A stretch of 64,000 bases of DNA, from the NCBI RefSeq assembly GCF_038595055.1, contig NZ_CP152002.1, positions 6,224,001 through 6,288,000 on the forward strand, given 5' to 3'. Under the pieces are notes generated by a model. It was not told the origin of the DNA, ran no database searches, and saw only the letters and a list, made by a program, of their open reading frames with translations. The stretch is from Paenibacillus sp. FSL R7-0345 (GTDB lineage Bacteria; Bacillota; Bacilli; Paenibacillales; Paenibacillaceae). Position numbers and translations under genes: made by a program. Of this stretch, positions 16,071-24,277 are shown one piece after another; position 1 is the stretch's first letter, and each line of letters begins with the position of its first letter.

Positions 16071-16197
16071 ACTACGCTTAATTTCCAGTATTTCCAGCTG
16101 GAAAGCGGGGGAACCAGTCAATTGGGGCGAATCATTGAGTAATGCAATGTAGGGTACCATCTTACCCGAGTCCGTCAGCTAACCTCGTCAGTAGTGG
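16071..16197 (+). promoter_or_regulatory. c-di-AMP riboswitch (ydaO/yuaA type)
   Basis: Conserved blocks of the ydaO class appear in order: GCGGGGGAACC (16105-16115), TTGGGGCGAATC, TAGGGTACC...TTACCCGAGTCCG, and GTCAGCTAACCTCG (16174-16187). ACTAC (16071-16075) and GTAGT (16191-16195) can close the outer stem. These RNAs bind cyclic di-AMP and are usually off-switches that fold a downstream terminator on binding. The controlled gene is the KamA-family enzyme at 16348. Confidence 0.9.
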
Positions 16198-16199
16198 AT

Positions 16200-16254
16200 G
16201 GGTCTGCTTTTTTATGTTTATAACATGAGACCCTTGTGCTAAGGGTCTCTTTTT
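16200..16254 (+). terminator. Riboswitch expression platform with terminator
   Basis: GAGACCCTT-gtgct-AAGGGTCTC (16227-16249) followed by six T is an intrinsic terminator. GGGTCT at 16200-16205 can instead pair with AGACCC (16228-16233) and prevent it, which gives a clear pair of exclusive folds. Confidence 0.85.
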
Positions 16255-16347
16255 GTGTTCTTTAGAGGCCCTGCTGGCTAACAGTTTGGCTTTTGACATC
16301 AAGGCTCCCTATTGTCTCGCCATTAGGAGAACAAAGGAGAGATTCAT

Positions 16348-17490
16348 GTGCAAAAGGTACGATACATAACCGACATTAACAAAATGGAAATGCTGCCTGA
16401 AGCGGAAAGATCGCGGCTCAAAGAGGTCACGGACAAATTTGTGTTCCGGGCGAATGACTACTATTTATCACTGATTAATTGGGAGGACCCGGAGGATCCC
16501 ATCCGCAAGCTTGTTATTCCCGCTGAAGGTGAGCTTATGGAATACGGCCAGTGGGATGCCTCTGATGAGGAGGCCAACTACGTCGTTAATGGCTGCCAGC
16601 ATAAATACCGGACCACCGCGCTGCTGATTGTCTCCGAGGTTTGCGGTGCCTACTGCCGCTATTGCTTCCGTAAACGGCTATTCCGCAACGATGTCAAAGA
16701 AGCCTCCTCCGATGTCACCGCCGGAATCGAGTATATCGCCGCCCATCCTGAAATCAACAACGTCCTGCTAACTGGTGGAGACAGCCTGATTCTCTCAACG
16801 ACCAAGCTGCGTTTCATTATTGAGAGCCTTAGAGCTATTCCACACGTCAAAATCATCCGCCTCGGCTCCAAGCTGCCGGTATTCAATCCGATGCGTATCT
16901 CTCAGGACCCTGAGCTGCTGGAGCTGATCCGCACCCACTCTACTGTAGAGAAACGAATTTATATTATGGCGCATATTAATCATCCGCGGGAAATTACACC
17001 TGAGGCCAAACGGGCCGTAAGAGCCCTGCATGATGCCGGCGCGATTATCGTCAATCAGACTCCGGTGCTTAAGGGCATTAACGATGACCCTGCTGTTCTG
17101 GGTGAGCTGCTGGACCGCCTGTCCTGGGCCGGAATCACGCCCTACTATTTCTTTATTAACCGGCCGATCGCCGGCAACCGTGAATTCGTCCTGCCGCTTG
17201 AGCAGGTATACCGGATCGTCGAAGAAGCCAAAGCCCGAACCTCAGGCCTCGGCAAAAGAGTCCGGCTCTCCATGAGCCACTCCTCCGGCAAAATTGAAAT
17301 TCTGGCTATTGAAGACGGCAAAGCCTATCTTAAGTACCACCAGTCCCGCGATCAGGAGTACGGGAAATTCATGATTCTCGACTGTCCGGAAGATGCCGAA
17401 TGGTTCGATGACCTCCCCGGAAACGAGCAGTACTGGAGCAAGCCTGTGAAGAAAAGCGCGGGTGTCATTCCGGTACCTCTTCAGGTTTAG
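16348..17490 (+). CDS. KamA-family radical SAM enzyme, non-canonical substrate site
   Basis: 380 residues from GTG 16348; AAAGGAGA is 7 bases upstream, and an overlapping ATG at 16346 is out of frame and closes after seven codons. The radical SAM cluster motif C99-x3-C103-x2-C106 (CGAYCRYC) and the aminomutase layout (LLTGGDSL, LGSKLPVFNPMRI, HINHPREIT, NQTPVLKGIND) place it with lysine 2,3-aminomutase/EpmB. K315 (HSSGK) can be the PLP lysine. The two Asp residues that hold lysine in Clostridium KamA (in QCD and DAPGGGGK) are missing: the sequence reads FINRP and LSMSHSSGK. So the substrate may not be lysine. Control by c-di-AMP suggests a role in osmolyte or envelope homeostasis (inference). 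Confidence 0.8.
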   Translation: MQKVRYITDINKMEMLPEAERSRLKEVTDKFVFRANDYYLSLINWEDPEDPIRKLVIPAEGELMEYGQWDASDEEANYVVNGCQHKYRTTALLIVSEVCGAYCRYCFRKRLFRNDVKEASSDVTAGIEYIAAHPEINNVLLTGGDSLILSTTKLRFIIESLRAIPHVKIIRLGSKLPVFNPMRISQDPELLELIRTHSTVEKRIYIMAHINHPREITPEAKRAVRALHDAGAIIVNQTPVLKGINDDPAVLGELLDRLSWAGITPYYFFINRPIAGNREFVLPLEQVYRIVEEAKARTSGLGKRVRLSMSHSSGKIEILAIEDGKAYLKYHQSRDQEYGKFMILDCPEDAEWFDDLPGNEQYWSKPVKKSAGVIPVPLQV

Positions 17491-17499
17491 TCCTGACTA

Positions 17500-17695
17500 A
17501 GCTAAGTGTAAAATTGTCATCTATTTCTGGGCGAAACCCCTGAAATCGCTCTACTAGTTGTAAAAACGTCACTTATATCTGCCGATTTGGCCATAATTAG
17601 AAGCTGAGGCTAAAAATAAGTGTAGTTTTTCCAACTAATGGCTCCACTAAGCTGAATATCAAAGAATTAAGTGCCGAATTTCCAACTAAATGCCA
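17500..17695. repeat. Dispersed intergenic repeat, family 1 (several units)
   Basis: Units such as CTAAGTGTAAAATTGTCATCTATTT, AATAAGTGTAGTTTTTCCAACTA and TTAAGTGCCGAATTTCCAACTA fill the spacer after the KamA-family gene. They match the units near 3160-3297 and 10456-10530 in core (AAGTG...TTTTCCAACTA). No gene is present. Confidence 0.55.
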
Positions 17696-17719
17696 CCATG
17701 TATTCAAAAGCACCCAAGC

Positions 17720-17761
17720 AAAAACCGGCCCCGCTCTGAATATCATCAGAACGGGGCCGGC
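17720..17761 (-). terminator. Terminator of the beta-galactosidase operon
   Basis: GCCGGCCCCGTTCTGAT...ATTCAGAGCGGGGCCGG on the minus strand, then TTTTT. A very stable stem just after the lacZ stop. Confidence 0.9.
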
Positions 17762-17780
17762 TTCACTTCACAACATTAAA

Positions 17781-20700
17781 TTATCTCTCTCCTAATCCCA
17801 CACTGGACAGGAAGAATTCATATTCCAGCGGCTGATCCGCAGGAGTTCTGTATTCCGGATGAACCGGTGCACCCCAGCTGTCGTCACCGCCGACGCCCAT
17901 TTGTCTGCCGGCAACAGTCACTACAGTGTAGTGAACCTGCGGAAGCTCAAACGGATGAGCAGCATGCTCCAGCTCGAATGCAGTGTAAGGCGACAAAGTG
18001 CACTCTACAGGCGCGCTTGCCGGAGCTGTAATCTGCAGCCCGACTCCTGCTTTATCGGTAATGCTCACGCGGCGGACGCCGGTGCGGTTACCCGATTCCT
18101 GCGGTACAAGGTAGCGGGACGGCAGGTCCTGCACCTTCCGGCTGAACACGCCGAGTCTGGCGCCGAATGCACGGTCGATGTAGTTCTCCTCAGGTCCCAT
18201 CGCATACCACTCTGACTGCTCATAGTCAGCCGACATTTTGAAGGACAAGGCCACAATCGGCACATCCGGAAGTCCGGCAGCACCGGAATAGCGTGTACGT
18301 ACTCTTACCGATCCGTCGCCGTATACGGTATAGGCTGTTTTGAACGCCAGCTCTTCATGAATGCTGAACCGGTAGTCAAAGCTTACCGTAACAGAACCTT
18401 CCAGCTTCTCAAGGCTGACCTCCACGCATTTGCGGGCCAGGCTTGCCGCATACCAGGCTCCGCCGTGGTAACCGAGCTGGGTTCCTTTGTCGTTGTCGGT
18501 CGTTGCCCGCCAGAACAGCGGAGCTGGAGGAGCCTCAATCATCTCATGTCCTTTATAGTTCAGCGATACCAGTGATCCGACCTGCTTGGAGAAGATTACA
18601 GTGAAGCCCTCGCCAATTACGCCGATTTGCACATCTCCTTCTACTACATTCAGTGCGCCTGCCGGAAGTTCCGCCTGCCCGGCTTCCACGTTAAAGATAT
18701 GCTCGCCAAAGGCGATTTCATATCCGGCTTCGGCCCAAAGCTCTGCTTCCTTCAGCACCAGGGAAGCCTGGATGCTGTATTCGCCCGGCGTTCCTTCCGT
18801 CTGCGGAAGCTCAATCGGCACAAGCACTTCGCTTTGCGGAGCAGCGTCAACCTCTTTTGTCCACTTGCCCAGCAGCTCACCGTCACAGTACAGGCTGTAT
18901 TCCAGTGCCAGATGATCGGTTCCTGCGAACAGACTTTCATTCGTCACGCGGATGCATGTCTGGTCTGGCGCAAGCTTGTAATTCTGATACAGGAATTTAA
19001 CCTCCTGCATCTTCGGTGTCCACTTCCGGTCAGCGAAGACAATGCCGTTCCCGCAGAAGCTGTAATCTGTCGGACGATCACCGAAATCGCCGCCATAAGC
19101 GAAGAACTCGTTACCATAGCGGTCCTTCTTCAGAATGGACTGATCAATATAATCCCAGATGAAGCCGCCCTGGTACATCGGGTACTTGTTCTCAAGCTCT
19201 GTGTACTTATGCATGCCGCCGACGGAGTTCCCCATCGCATGCATATATTCGCAGCTGAGATACGGCTTGTCCGGGTTACTGTTCAGATATTCCTCGATGT
19301 CGGCCGGCTTGGCATACATCCGGCTCTCCATATCACTTGTATCATTATAATTGCGGTCATAGAACACGCCTTCATAGTGCACCAGACGGCTGTTGTCCCG
19401 GCTGCGGAACCAGTTCGCCACATCCAAAATGACTTGCCCTGCATACGATTCGTTACCACAGGACCAGATCAGAATGGACGGATGGTTCTTGTCCCGCTCC
19501 ACCATATTGATCGCGCGGTCCAGCACGATATCATGCCATTGCGGGTCATTGTGCGGAATATTCCAGGAAGGCTCAACCGCGCCCATCTTTTGCCAGGAGC
19601 CGTGAGTTTCCAGGTTCATTTCATCGATGACATAAACCCCGTATTCATCACACAGCTCATACCACATAGTCTGGTTCGGATAGTGCGAGGTACGGACGGC
19701 ATTGATGTTGCTTCTCTTCAGTGTCTCAATATCCCACAGCATATCCTCGCGGGTAATATTGCGGCCTGTGCGGCAGTTAAATTCATGCCGGTTAACACCT
19801 TTGAAGACAATCCGCTTGCCGTTAATGCACATCAGTTTGTTTTTCATCTCGAACCGGCGGAAGCCGGCCTTTTGCACAACAGCCTCTACGACCGCTCCAT
19901 CTGCTCCCGTCAAAGTGAGACAAACGGTATAAAGATAAGGATTCTCTGCACTCCAGGTCAGCACATCGGCCACTTCTCCCGACAGCGTAAGCTCCTGCCC
20001 GTCGAACACACCCTCGCTGCTAAGCCGGACCTCCCCGTCTCTATCCTTCAGCTCAAGCTTGGCGCTGACCGTTTCCTGCGGCGTATCCAGCAGGCGCATT
20101 GTTACGTTCAGACTGCCTTGCGTATAAGTATCATCCAGCTCAGCCCGTACTTCAAGATCACGGATATGAACTTTAGGAACCGTATATAAGTACACTTCCC
20201 GGAAAATCCCGGAGAACCGCCAAAAATCCTGGTCCTCCAGCCAGCCGCCGGTGCTGCGCTGGTAAACCTCAACAGCCAGTTTGTTTTTGCCTGCCCGTAC
20301 AAACGGGGTCAGGTCAAATTCCGAAGGAGTGAAGCTATCCTCGGCATAGCCGACGAATTCGCCGTTCAACCACACATAGAAAGCCGATTCCACACCCTGG
20401 AAGGAAATGAACAGCGGTCCGTTCTCCAGCTTTTCCGGCAGACGGAACTCTTTAACATAGCTGCCCACCGGGTTATGCTCCGGAGAGATATGCGGCGGAC
20501 GAAGATCAATCAGCCCATCCCAAGGATACATTGTATTGACATATTGCGGCCGGCCGTAGCCCTGCAGCTGGATATGTCCGGGAACCTGAATGTTGTCCCA
20601 GCCGGTACAATTAAATTCTTCCTTATAGAACGCTTCTACACGGCTTGCCGGATTCGGCGCATAGCTGAACTTCCAGCTTCCGTTCAGGCTGAAGCGCATA

Positions 20701-20834
20701 TCCATCGGCGCTCCGGCCTCTGCCTCAGCCGTATTCGTGTAATAACGGTGGTCCGAATGAGCTTCCACCCGGTTTACCTTAAAGGTGCCCGGATCTTCCA
20801 GCCAGCTCAAGCTTGGGTTAACTGCCAATTTCAT
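17781..20834 (-). CDS. lacZ: Beta-galactosidase, glycoside hydrolase family 2
   Basis: 1017 residues, full length for LacZ-type GH2; GAGGAGG stands just before ATG 20834. Domain order: jelly-roll sugar-binding domain (about 45-220), Ig-like domain, TIM barrel (about 335-630), second Ig-like domain and the C-terminal small-chain beta domain (FWRATTDNDKGTQLG onward). The acid/base is E462 (WSCGNES) and the nucleophile E529 (CEYMHAMGNS). It splits terminal beta-galactosides in the cytosol. It is the last gene of the run binding protein-permease-permease-lacZ, 34 bases after the second permease, so it probably handles what that importer brings in. No signal peptide. Confidence 0.95.
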   Translation of the reverse strand: MKLAVNPSLSWLEDPGTFKVNRVEAHSDHRYYTNTAEAEAGAPMDMRFSLNGSWKFSYAPNPASRVEAFYKEEFNCTGWDNIQVPGHIQLQGYGRPQYVNTMYPWDGLIDLRPPHISPEHNPVGSYVKEFRLPEKLENGPLFISFQGVESAFYVWLNGEFVGYAEDSFTPSEFDLTPFVRAGKNKLAVEVYQRSTGGWLEDQDFWRFSGIFREVYLYTVPKVHIRDLEVRAELDDTYTQGSLNVTMRLLDTPQETVSAKLELKDRDGEVRLSSEGVFDGQELTLSGEVADVLTWSAENPYLYTVCLTLTGADGAVVEAVVQKAGFRRFEMKNKLMCINGKRIVFKGVNRHEFNCRTGRNITREDMLWDIETLKRSNINAVRTSHYPNQTMWYELCDEYGVYVIDEMNLETHGSWQKMGAVEPSWNIPHNDPQWHDIVLDRAINMVERDKNHPSILIWSCGNESYAGQVILDVANWFRSRDNSRLVHYEGVFYDRNYNDTSDMESRMYAKPADIEEYLNSNPDKPYLSCEYMHAMGNSVGGMHKYTELENKYPMYQGGFIWDYIDQSILKKDRYGNEFFAYGGDFGDRPTDYSFCGNGIVFADRKWTPKMQEVKFLYQNYKLAPDQTCIRVTNESLFAGTDHLALEYSLYCDGELLGKWTKEVDAAPQSEVLVPIELPQTEGTPGEYSIQASLVLKEAELWAEAGYEIAFGEHIFNVEAGQAELPAGALNVVEGDVQIGVIGEGFTVIFSKQVGSLVSLNYKGHEMIEAPPAPLFWRATTDNDKGTQLGYHGGAWYAASLARKCVEVSLEKLEGSVTVSFDYRFSIHEELAFKTAYTVYGDGSVRVRTRYSGAAGLPDVPIVALSFKMSADYEQSEWYAMGPEENYIDRAFGARLGVFSRKVQDLPSRYLVPQESGNRTGVRRVSITDKAGVGLQITAPASAPVECTLSPYTAFELEHAAHPFELPQVHYTVVTVAGRQMGVGGDDSWGAPVHPEYRTPADQPLEYEFFLSSVGLGER

Positions 20835-20868
20835 TTCCTCCTCTGATAGAAAGTGAACATTTAAATCC

Positions 20869-21693
20869 TTACTTCACTGATCCCACCATACCGGCAACGA
20901 ACTGCTTCTGCATCAGGAAGAAGACAAGTGCTGTCGGAAGCGTAGAGATAACGACTGCGGCCATGATTACACCGAAATCCGGGGAGTAGCTGGAGCCCAG
21001 GTTCGAGATCAGCAGCGGAATCGTCCGTTTTTCCGGAGTCTGCAGCACGATCAGCGGCCAGAGATAGTTGTTCCAGCTGGACATGAACGTGATGATTGCA
21101 GCGGCGGAATAGGTCGTCTTCATCGTCGGCATATAGATTTTGAAGAACAGGCCAAGCTCCGACAATCCGTCAATCCGGCCTGCTTCAAGCAGCTCCCGCG
21201 GAAACATTTTCGAGCTCTGACGGAAGAAGAAGATCAGGAACGCCGTCGTAAAGGTCGGCAGAACCACTGCAGCCACTGTGTTAACTCCGATAAGCGGAGC
21301 AGCGGCCGACAGCTTGGAGAACATTTGATACAGCGGAACCATCAGCGCGGCAAAAGGGATCATCATCGATAATAATAACAGATTGAAGACCATATCCTTT
21401 GCTTTGCTGCGGTAAATTTCAAATCCGTATCCGGCCAGGGAAGCAACCAGCAGGGCCAGAACCGTTGTTGTCAGTGCGATTTTGAGCGTATTCCAGAGTG
21501 CAGGTACCAGATTGATTGACTCTGTAAGCTTTCTGATATTGTCGAACAGAGCGGTACCGGGCAGCATTCTGCCCTGCGTAACGTCCACCGAAAGGTTAGT
21601 GGCGCTGATAATCATCCACAGAAACGGGAAAATCGAAACGAACGCTACAATCGACAGAAAAATATAAATTGGGGCACGGCGTAAGCTTCTCAT
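20869..21693 (-). CDS. Sugar ABC transporter permease, MalG type
   Basis: 274 residues, six predicted membrane helices, with the EAA loop ELLEAGRIDGLSELGLFFKIYMP that docks the shared ATPase. The ATG at 21693 overlaps the TAA of the previous permease by one base, so translation is coupled. It forms a heterodimer with the upstream MalF-type permease. No ATPase gene is in the operon; CUT1 systems of Paenibacillus usually share an MsmX-type ATPase encoded elsewhere. Confidence 0.9.
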   Translation of the reverse strand: MRSLRRAPIYIFLSIVAFVSIFPFLWMIISATNLSVDVTQGRMLPGTALFDNIRKLTESINLVPALWNTLKIALTTTVLALLVASLAGYGFEIYRSKAKDMVFNLLLLSMMIPFAALMVPLYQMFSKLSAAAPLIGVNTVAAVVLPTFTTAFLIFFFRQSSKMFPRELLEAGRIDGLSELGLFFKIYMPTMKTTYSAAAIITFMSSWNNYLWPLIVLQTPEKRTIPLLISNLGSSYSPDFGVIMAAVVISTLPTALVFFLMQKQFVAGMVGSVK

Positions 21694-22580
21694 TATTTAT
21701 CATCACCTGCCAGTTTAATTTGAAGGAAGGCCAGTACAACAATCATGATTACGATGGAATATGACACAGTTGCGGCATATCCGAAGTCAGGTGTGTACTT
21801 GAACGAAAGATTATAAATATATTGGGAAATGGAGAGCGTCGCGTTACCGGGACCTCCCTTGGTTATATTCATAATTTCATCGAACAGCTGCAGGGTACCG
21901 ATTGTCGAAGTGATCGACGTAAAGAGGATAATCGGCTTGAGCAGCGGAACGGTAATCGCGAAAAATTGTCTTGGCCCGGAAGCACCGTCAATTTTCGCGG
22001 CTTCATAAATGGAGCTGTCGATGTTTTGCAGCGAGGAGAGGAAGAAAATCATATTGTATCCCGTCCAGCGCCAGGTAATTGCGATAATGATGGTTACTTT
22101 TGCCCAGAAGGGATCGGAGATCCACTGGATTGGTTCAGACAGGATATGCATGTTCATTAAAGCCAGGTTGATCAGACCGTCATTACCAAACAGATATTTG
22201 AATACGACGGAGTAAGCTACAAGCGAGGTTACGCAAGGCAGGAAGATCGCAGTACGGAAAAAGCCTTTAAAGCGCAGCTTGCTGTCATTCAGCAGTACCG
22301 AGATCATCATCGCAAACACGATCATAACCGGTACCTGTACAATCAGGAACAAGAAGGTGTTTTTGACTGCTGTAAAGAAGGTTTTATCGCTAAGCAGACG
22401 TTTGTAATTGGATAATCCGTCAAAATGAAGGTTGGCACCCGCACCCGTCTTAAACGAGAGCAGCAGGGCCTGGATCATCGGATAGAAATAAAACAGACAG
22501 ATCATGAGGACGGCCACGGAAATAAACAGCCAGCCGGTAAGCTTAGCGCGGTTGCGCATGGTATGGTTCACAGCTCTCAT
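21693..22580 (-). CDS. Sugar ABC transporter permease, MalF type
   Basis: 295 residues with six membrane helices and the EAA motif YEAAKIDGASGPRQFFAITVPLLKP. ATG 22580 lies almost on top of its AAAGGA site; GTG at 22571, with AAAGGA 9 bases upstream, may be the real start. It follows the binding-protein gene across a 110-base gap that holds a stem-loop. Partner of the MalG-type permease for uptake of an oligosaccharide, probably a galactoside given the neighbours. Confidence 0.9.
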   Translation of the reverse strand: MRAVNHTMRNRAKLTGWLFISVAVLMICLFYFYPMIQALLLSFKTGAGANLHFDGLSNYKRLLSDKTFFTAVKNTFLFLIVQVPVMIVFAMMISVLLNDSKLRFKGFFRTAIFLPCVTSLVAYSVVFKYLFGNDGLINLALMNMHILSEPIQWISDPFWAKVTIIIAITWRWTGYNMIFFLSSLQNIDSSIYEAAKIDGASGPRQFFAITVPLLKPIILFTSITSTIGTLQLFDEIMNITKGGPGNATLSISQYIYNLSFKYTPDFGYAATVSYSIVIMIVVLAFLQIKLAGDDK

Positions 22581-22619
22581 TCCTTTCTCTATACAGGCGT
22601 AAATCTTAAAATGGAGAAG

Positions 22620-22667
22620 CCGCTGTCCTCCGTCCTGGCTCTAGCCGGCAGGTAAGGAGGACAGCGG
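22620..22667 (-). promoter_or_regulatory. Stem-loop between binding-protein and permease genes
   Basis: CCGCTGTCCTCC (22620-22631) and GGAGGACAGCGG (22656-22667) form a perfect 12-base-pair stem without a T-run. Such stems after a binding-protein gene often stabilise its mRNA and keep its level above that of the permeases. Confidence 0.6.
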
Positions 22668-22690
22668 ACAATCCGTTTCTTGCAGAAATA

Positions 22691-24001
22691 TTACTGGATC
22701 TGGGATTCAGCCTGGGACTGTGCATCGCCAAGCGCTTTATCAATAGCTGTACCATTCAAGAAGTTCTGCATTTCAACCTTGAGAATGTCCTCAATAGCAT
22801 AAGTGTGCAGACCATAGTTTACGTTAGGGATTTCAGCAGTCCATTTTGCAAAGTCAGCGATAACCTTTTGTCCGCCGAAGAATTCATCAGCCGCACCGTA
22901 AGCTTCGCCTTCAGCAGCCGGTTTGTAAGTACCTACAACGCCTACGTCAGTTACAAGCTTCTGGTACAGATCAACGTCAGAGCCGAGGGTTTCACCCAGG
23001 AATTTCACTGCTGCTTCTTTACCATCATTGTTCAGCACATACCAGGAGCTGCCGCCGAGGTTAGATGCGTGTACAGAGTTTGCTGCATTCTTGAGTTTAG
23101 GGAATGGTACTACCGCCCATTTGCCGGACTGGTCAGCAGATGCTTTTACAGAAGGTGTAATCCAGTTACCGGTTGGAACGGAAGCAACGTCACCGCTGTT
23201 GAAGCCAGCCAGGAAGGAGCTCCAGTCAGAGTTGATTTTAACGATATCGGCACTCATCAGTTCTTTATAGCTTTCAAAAGCTTCCTTCAGTACTGCGTTG
23301 TCTTTCAGGTCAGGTGTTGTACCGTCTTCTTTCAGGTACCAGGAGCCGGCGGACTGGATCATCATGCGGATCAGCCCCAGATCGTTAGGGTCCTGAGTCA
23401 GCATGTCTTTACCGGTCTTAGCTTTGATTGCTTTACCGATTTCAATGTACTGCTGCCAGTCGATATCCTGCAGATCGTCAGTAGTATAGCCTGCTTCCTG
23501 CAGATAGTCGGTGCGGACATAAAGACCTACAACACCGGAGTCGAATGGTACACCGTATTGCTTGCCGTCAAAGCTGGTTGGCCCGAGCTTGTATTCAGCG
23601 AAATCAGCTGTGTTGATTGCATCGCCCAGTTCCTGAAAAGCGTCTGGATACGTTTGCAAGAAGCTTTGTGCACGGTAATCCTCGATCAGCACAATGTTCG
23701 GCAGACCGGAAGCGGAGCCTGAGTTAAGACCTGTGTTCAGCTTCTGGATAATGTCATCCTGTGCATACTCAACAACTTCAATTTGTGCATCCGGATTTTT
23801 GGCCACATAAGCATCTTTAGCCAGGTTCATCGCAGCGATGTTGAAGTTTTTGTCCCAGGCCCAGACTGTAAGTTTTTGGGTTCCGGCAGCTGCATTTCCT
23901 TCTGCTCCGGTGTTAGCCTGATTATTGGAATTGGAGTTGCTTGAGCAAGCTGTCAGCAGTGTAAATCCTGCGAGCAGCAAAGCGGTAGCTTTTTTCTTCA
24001 T
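22691..24001 (-). CDS. Extracellular sugar-binding lipoprotein of the ABC importer
   Basis: 436 residues; an AGGGGGA site precedes ATG 24001. Signal peptide with lipobox LLTAC, lipidated at C19, then a Ser/Asn/Gly linker and a family 1 solute-binding fold (LTVWAWDKNFNIAAMNLAKDAYVAKNPDAQIEVVEYAQDDIIQKLNTGL, GKQYGVPFDSGVVGLYVRTD). It captures the sugar outside the membrane and hands it to the two permeases. First gene of the importer-lacZ operon, right after the YesM-type kinase gene, whose partner regulator probably activates it. Confidence 0.9.
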   Translation of the reverse strand: MKKKATALLLAGFTLLTACSSNSNSNNQANTGAEGNAAAGTQKLTVWAWDKNFNIAAMNLAKDAYVAKNPDAQIEVVEYAQDDIIQKLNTGLNSGSASGLPNIVLIEDYRAQSFLQTYPDAFQELGDAINTADFAEYKLGPTSFDGKQYGVPFDSGVVGLYVRTDYLQEAGYTTDDLQDIDWQQYIEIGKAIKAKTGKDMLTQDPNDLGLIRMMIQSAGSWYLKEDGTTPDLKDNAVLKEAFESYKELMSADIVKINSDWSSFLAGFNSGDVASVPTGNWITPSVKASADQSGKWAVVPFPKLKNAANSVHASNLGGSSWYVLNNDGKEAAVKFLGETLGSDVDLYQKLVTDVGVVGTYKPAAEGEAYGAADEFFGGQKVIADFAKWTAEIPNVNYGLHTYAIEDILKVEMQNFLNGTAIDKALGDAQSQAESQIQ

Positions 24002-24026
24002 GATGTATATCCCCCTAACATGTATT

Positions 24027-24040
24027 TGAAAGTGCTTTCT
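24027..24040. promoter_or_regulatory. cre-like catabolite control site before the binding-protein gene
   Basis: TGAAAGTGCTTTCT is close to the CcpA consensus (TGAAAGCGCTTTCA), differing at the centre and last base, with symmetric arms GAAAG/CTTTC. It lies 26 bases before the ATG, where CcpA would block transcription. Confidence 0.4.
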
Positions 24041-24200
24041 TTAAACAGAATATCATCCCGGCCGGCCATTTCGTTAGAAATGATTTTAGTTAAAATAGTG
24101 ATAATATTGTGTGCTGTATCCGCTTCCACGCTCTACGGATTAGCATTATTTTTCTCCTTTCGCACTTTTTTTAGGTAAAACAGGCCGCACAGATGCAAGA

Positions 24201-24227
24201 AGCCGGCGCCGGTATGCGGCGCCGGCT
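24201..24227 (-). terminator. GC-rich hairpin after the sensor kinase gene
   Basis: AGCCGGCGCC-(7-base loop)-GGCGCCGGCT with little T-run after it on the minus strand. It partly separates the two-component genes from the importer operon. Confidence 0.5.
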
Positions 24228-24277
24228 CGCGGCGTAGCTGTTATATTATGCTGCAAACCCAGCGTTTCAATGCGTAA

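Noticed and set aside
18627..20189. 520-codon open frame on the plus strand inside lacZ
   Set aside because: Lies fully antisense to the clearly functional GH2 gene; no ribosome site and no family features. A codon-bias shadow.
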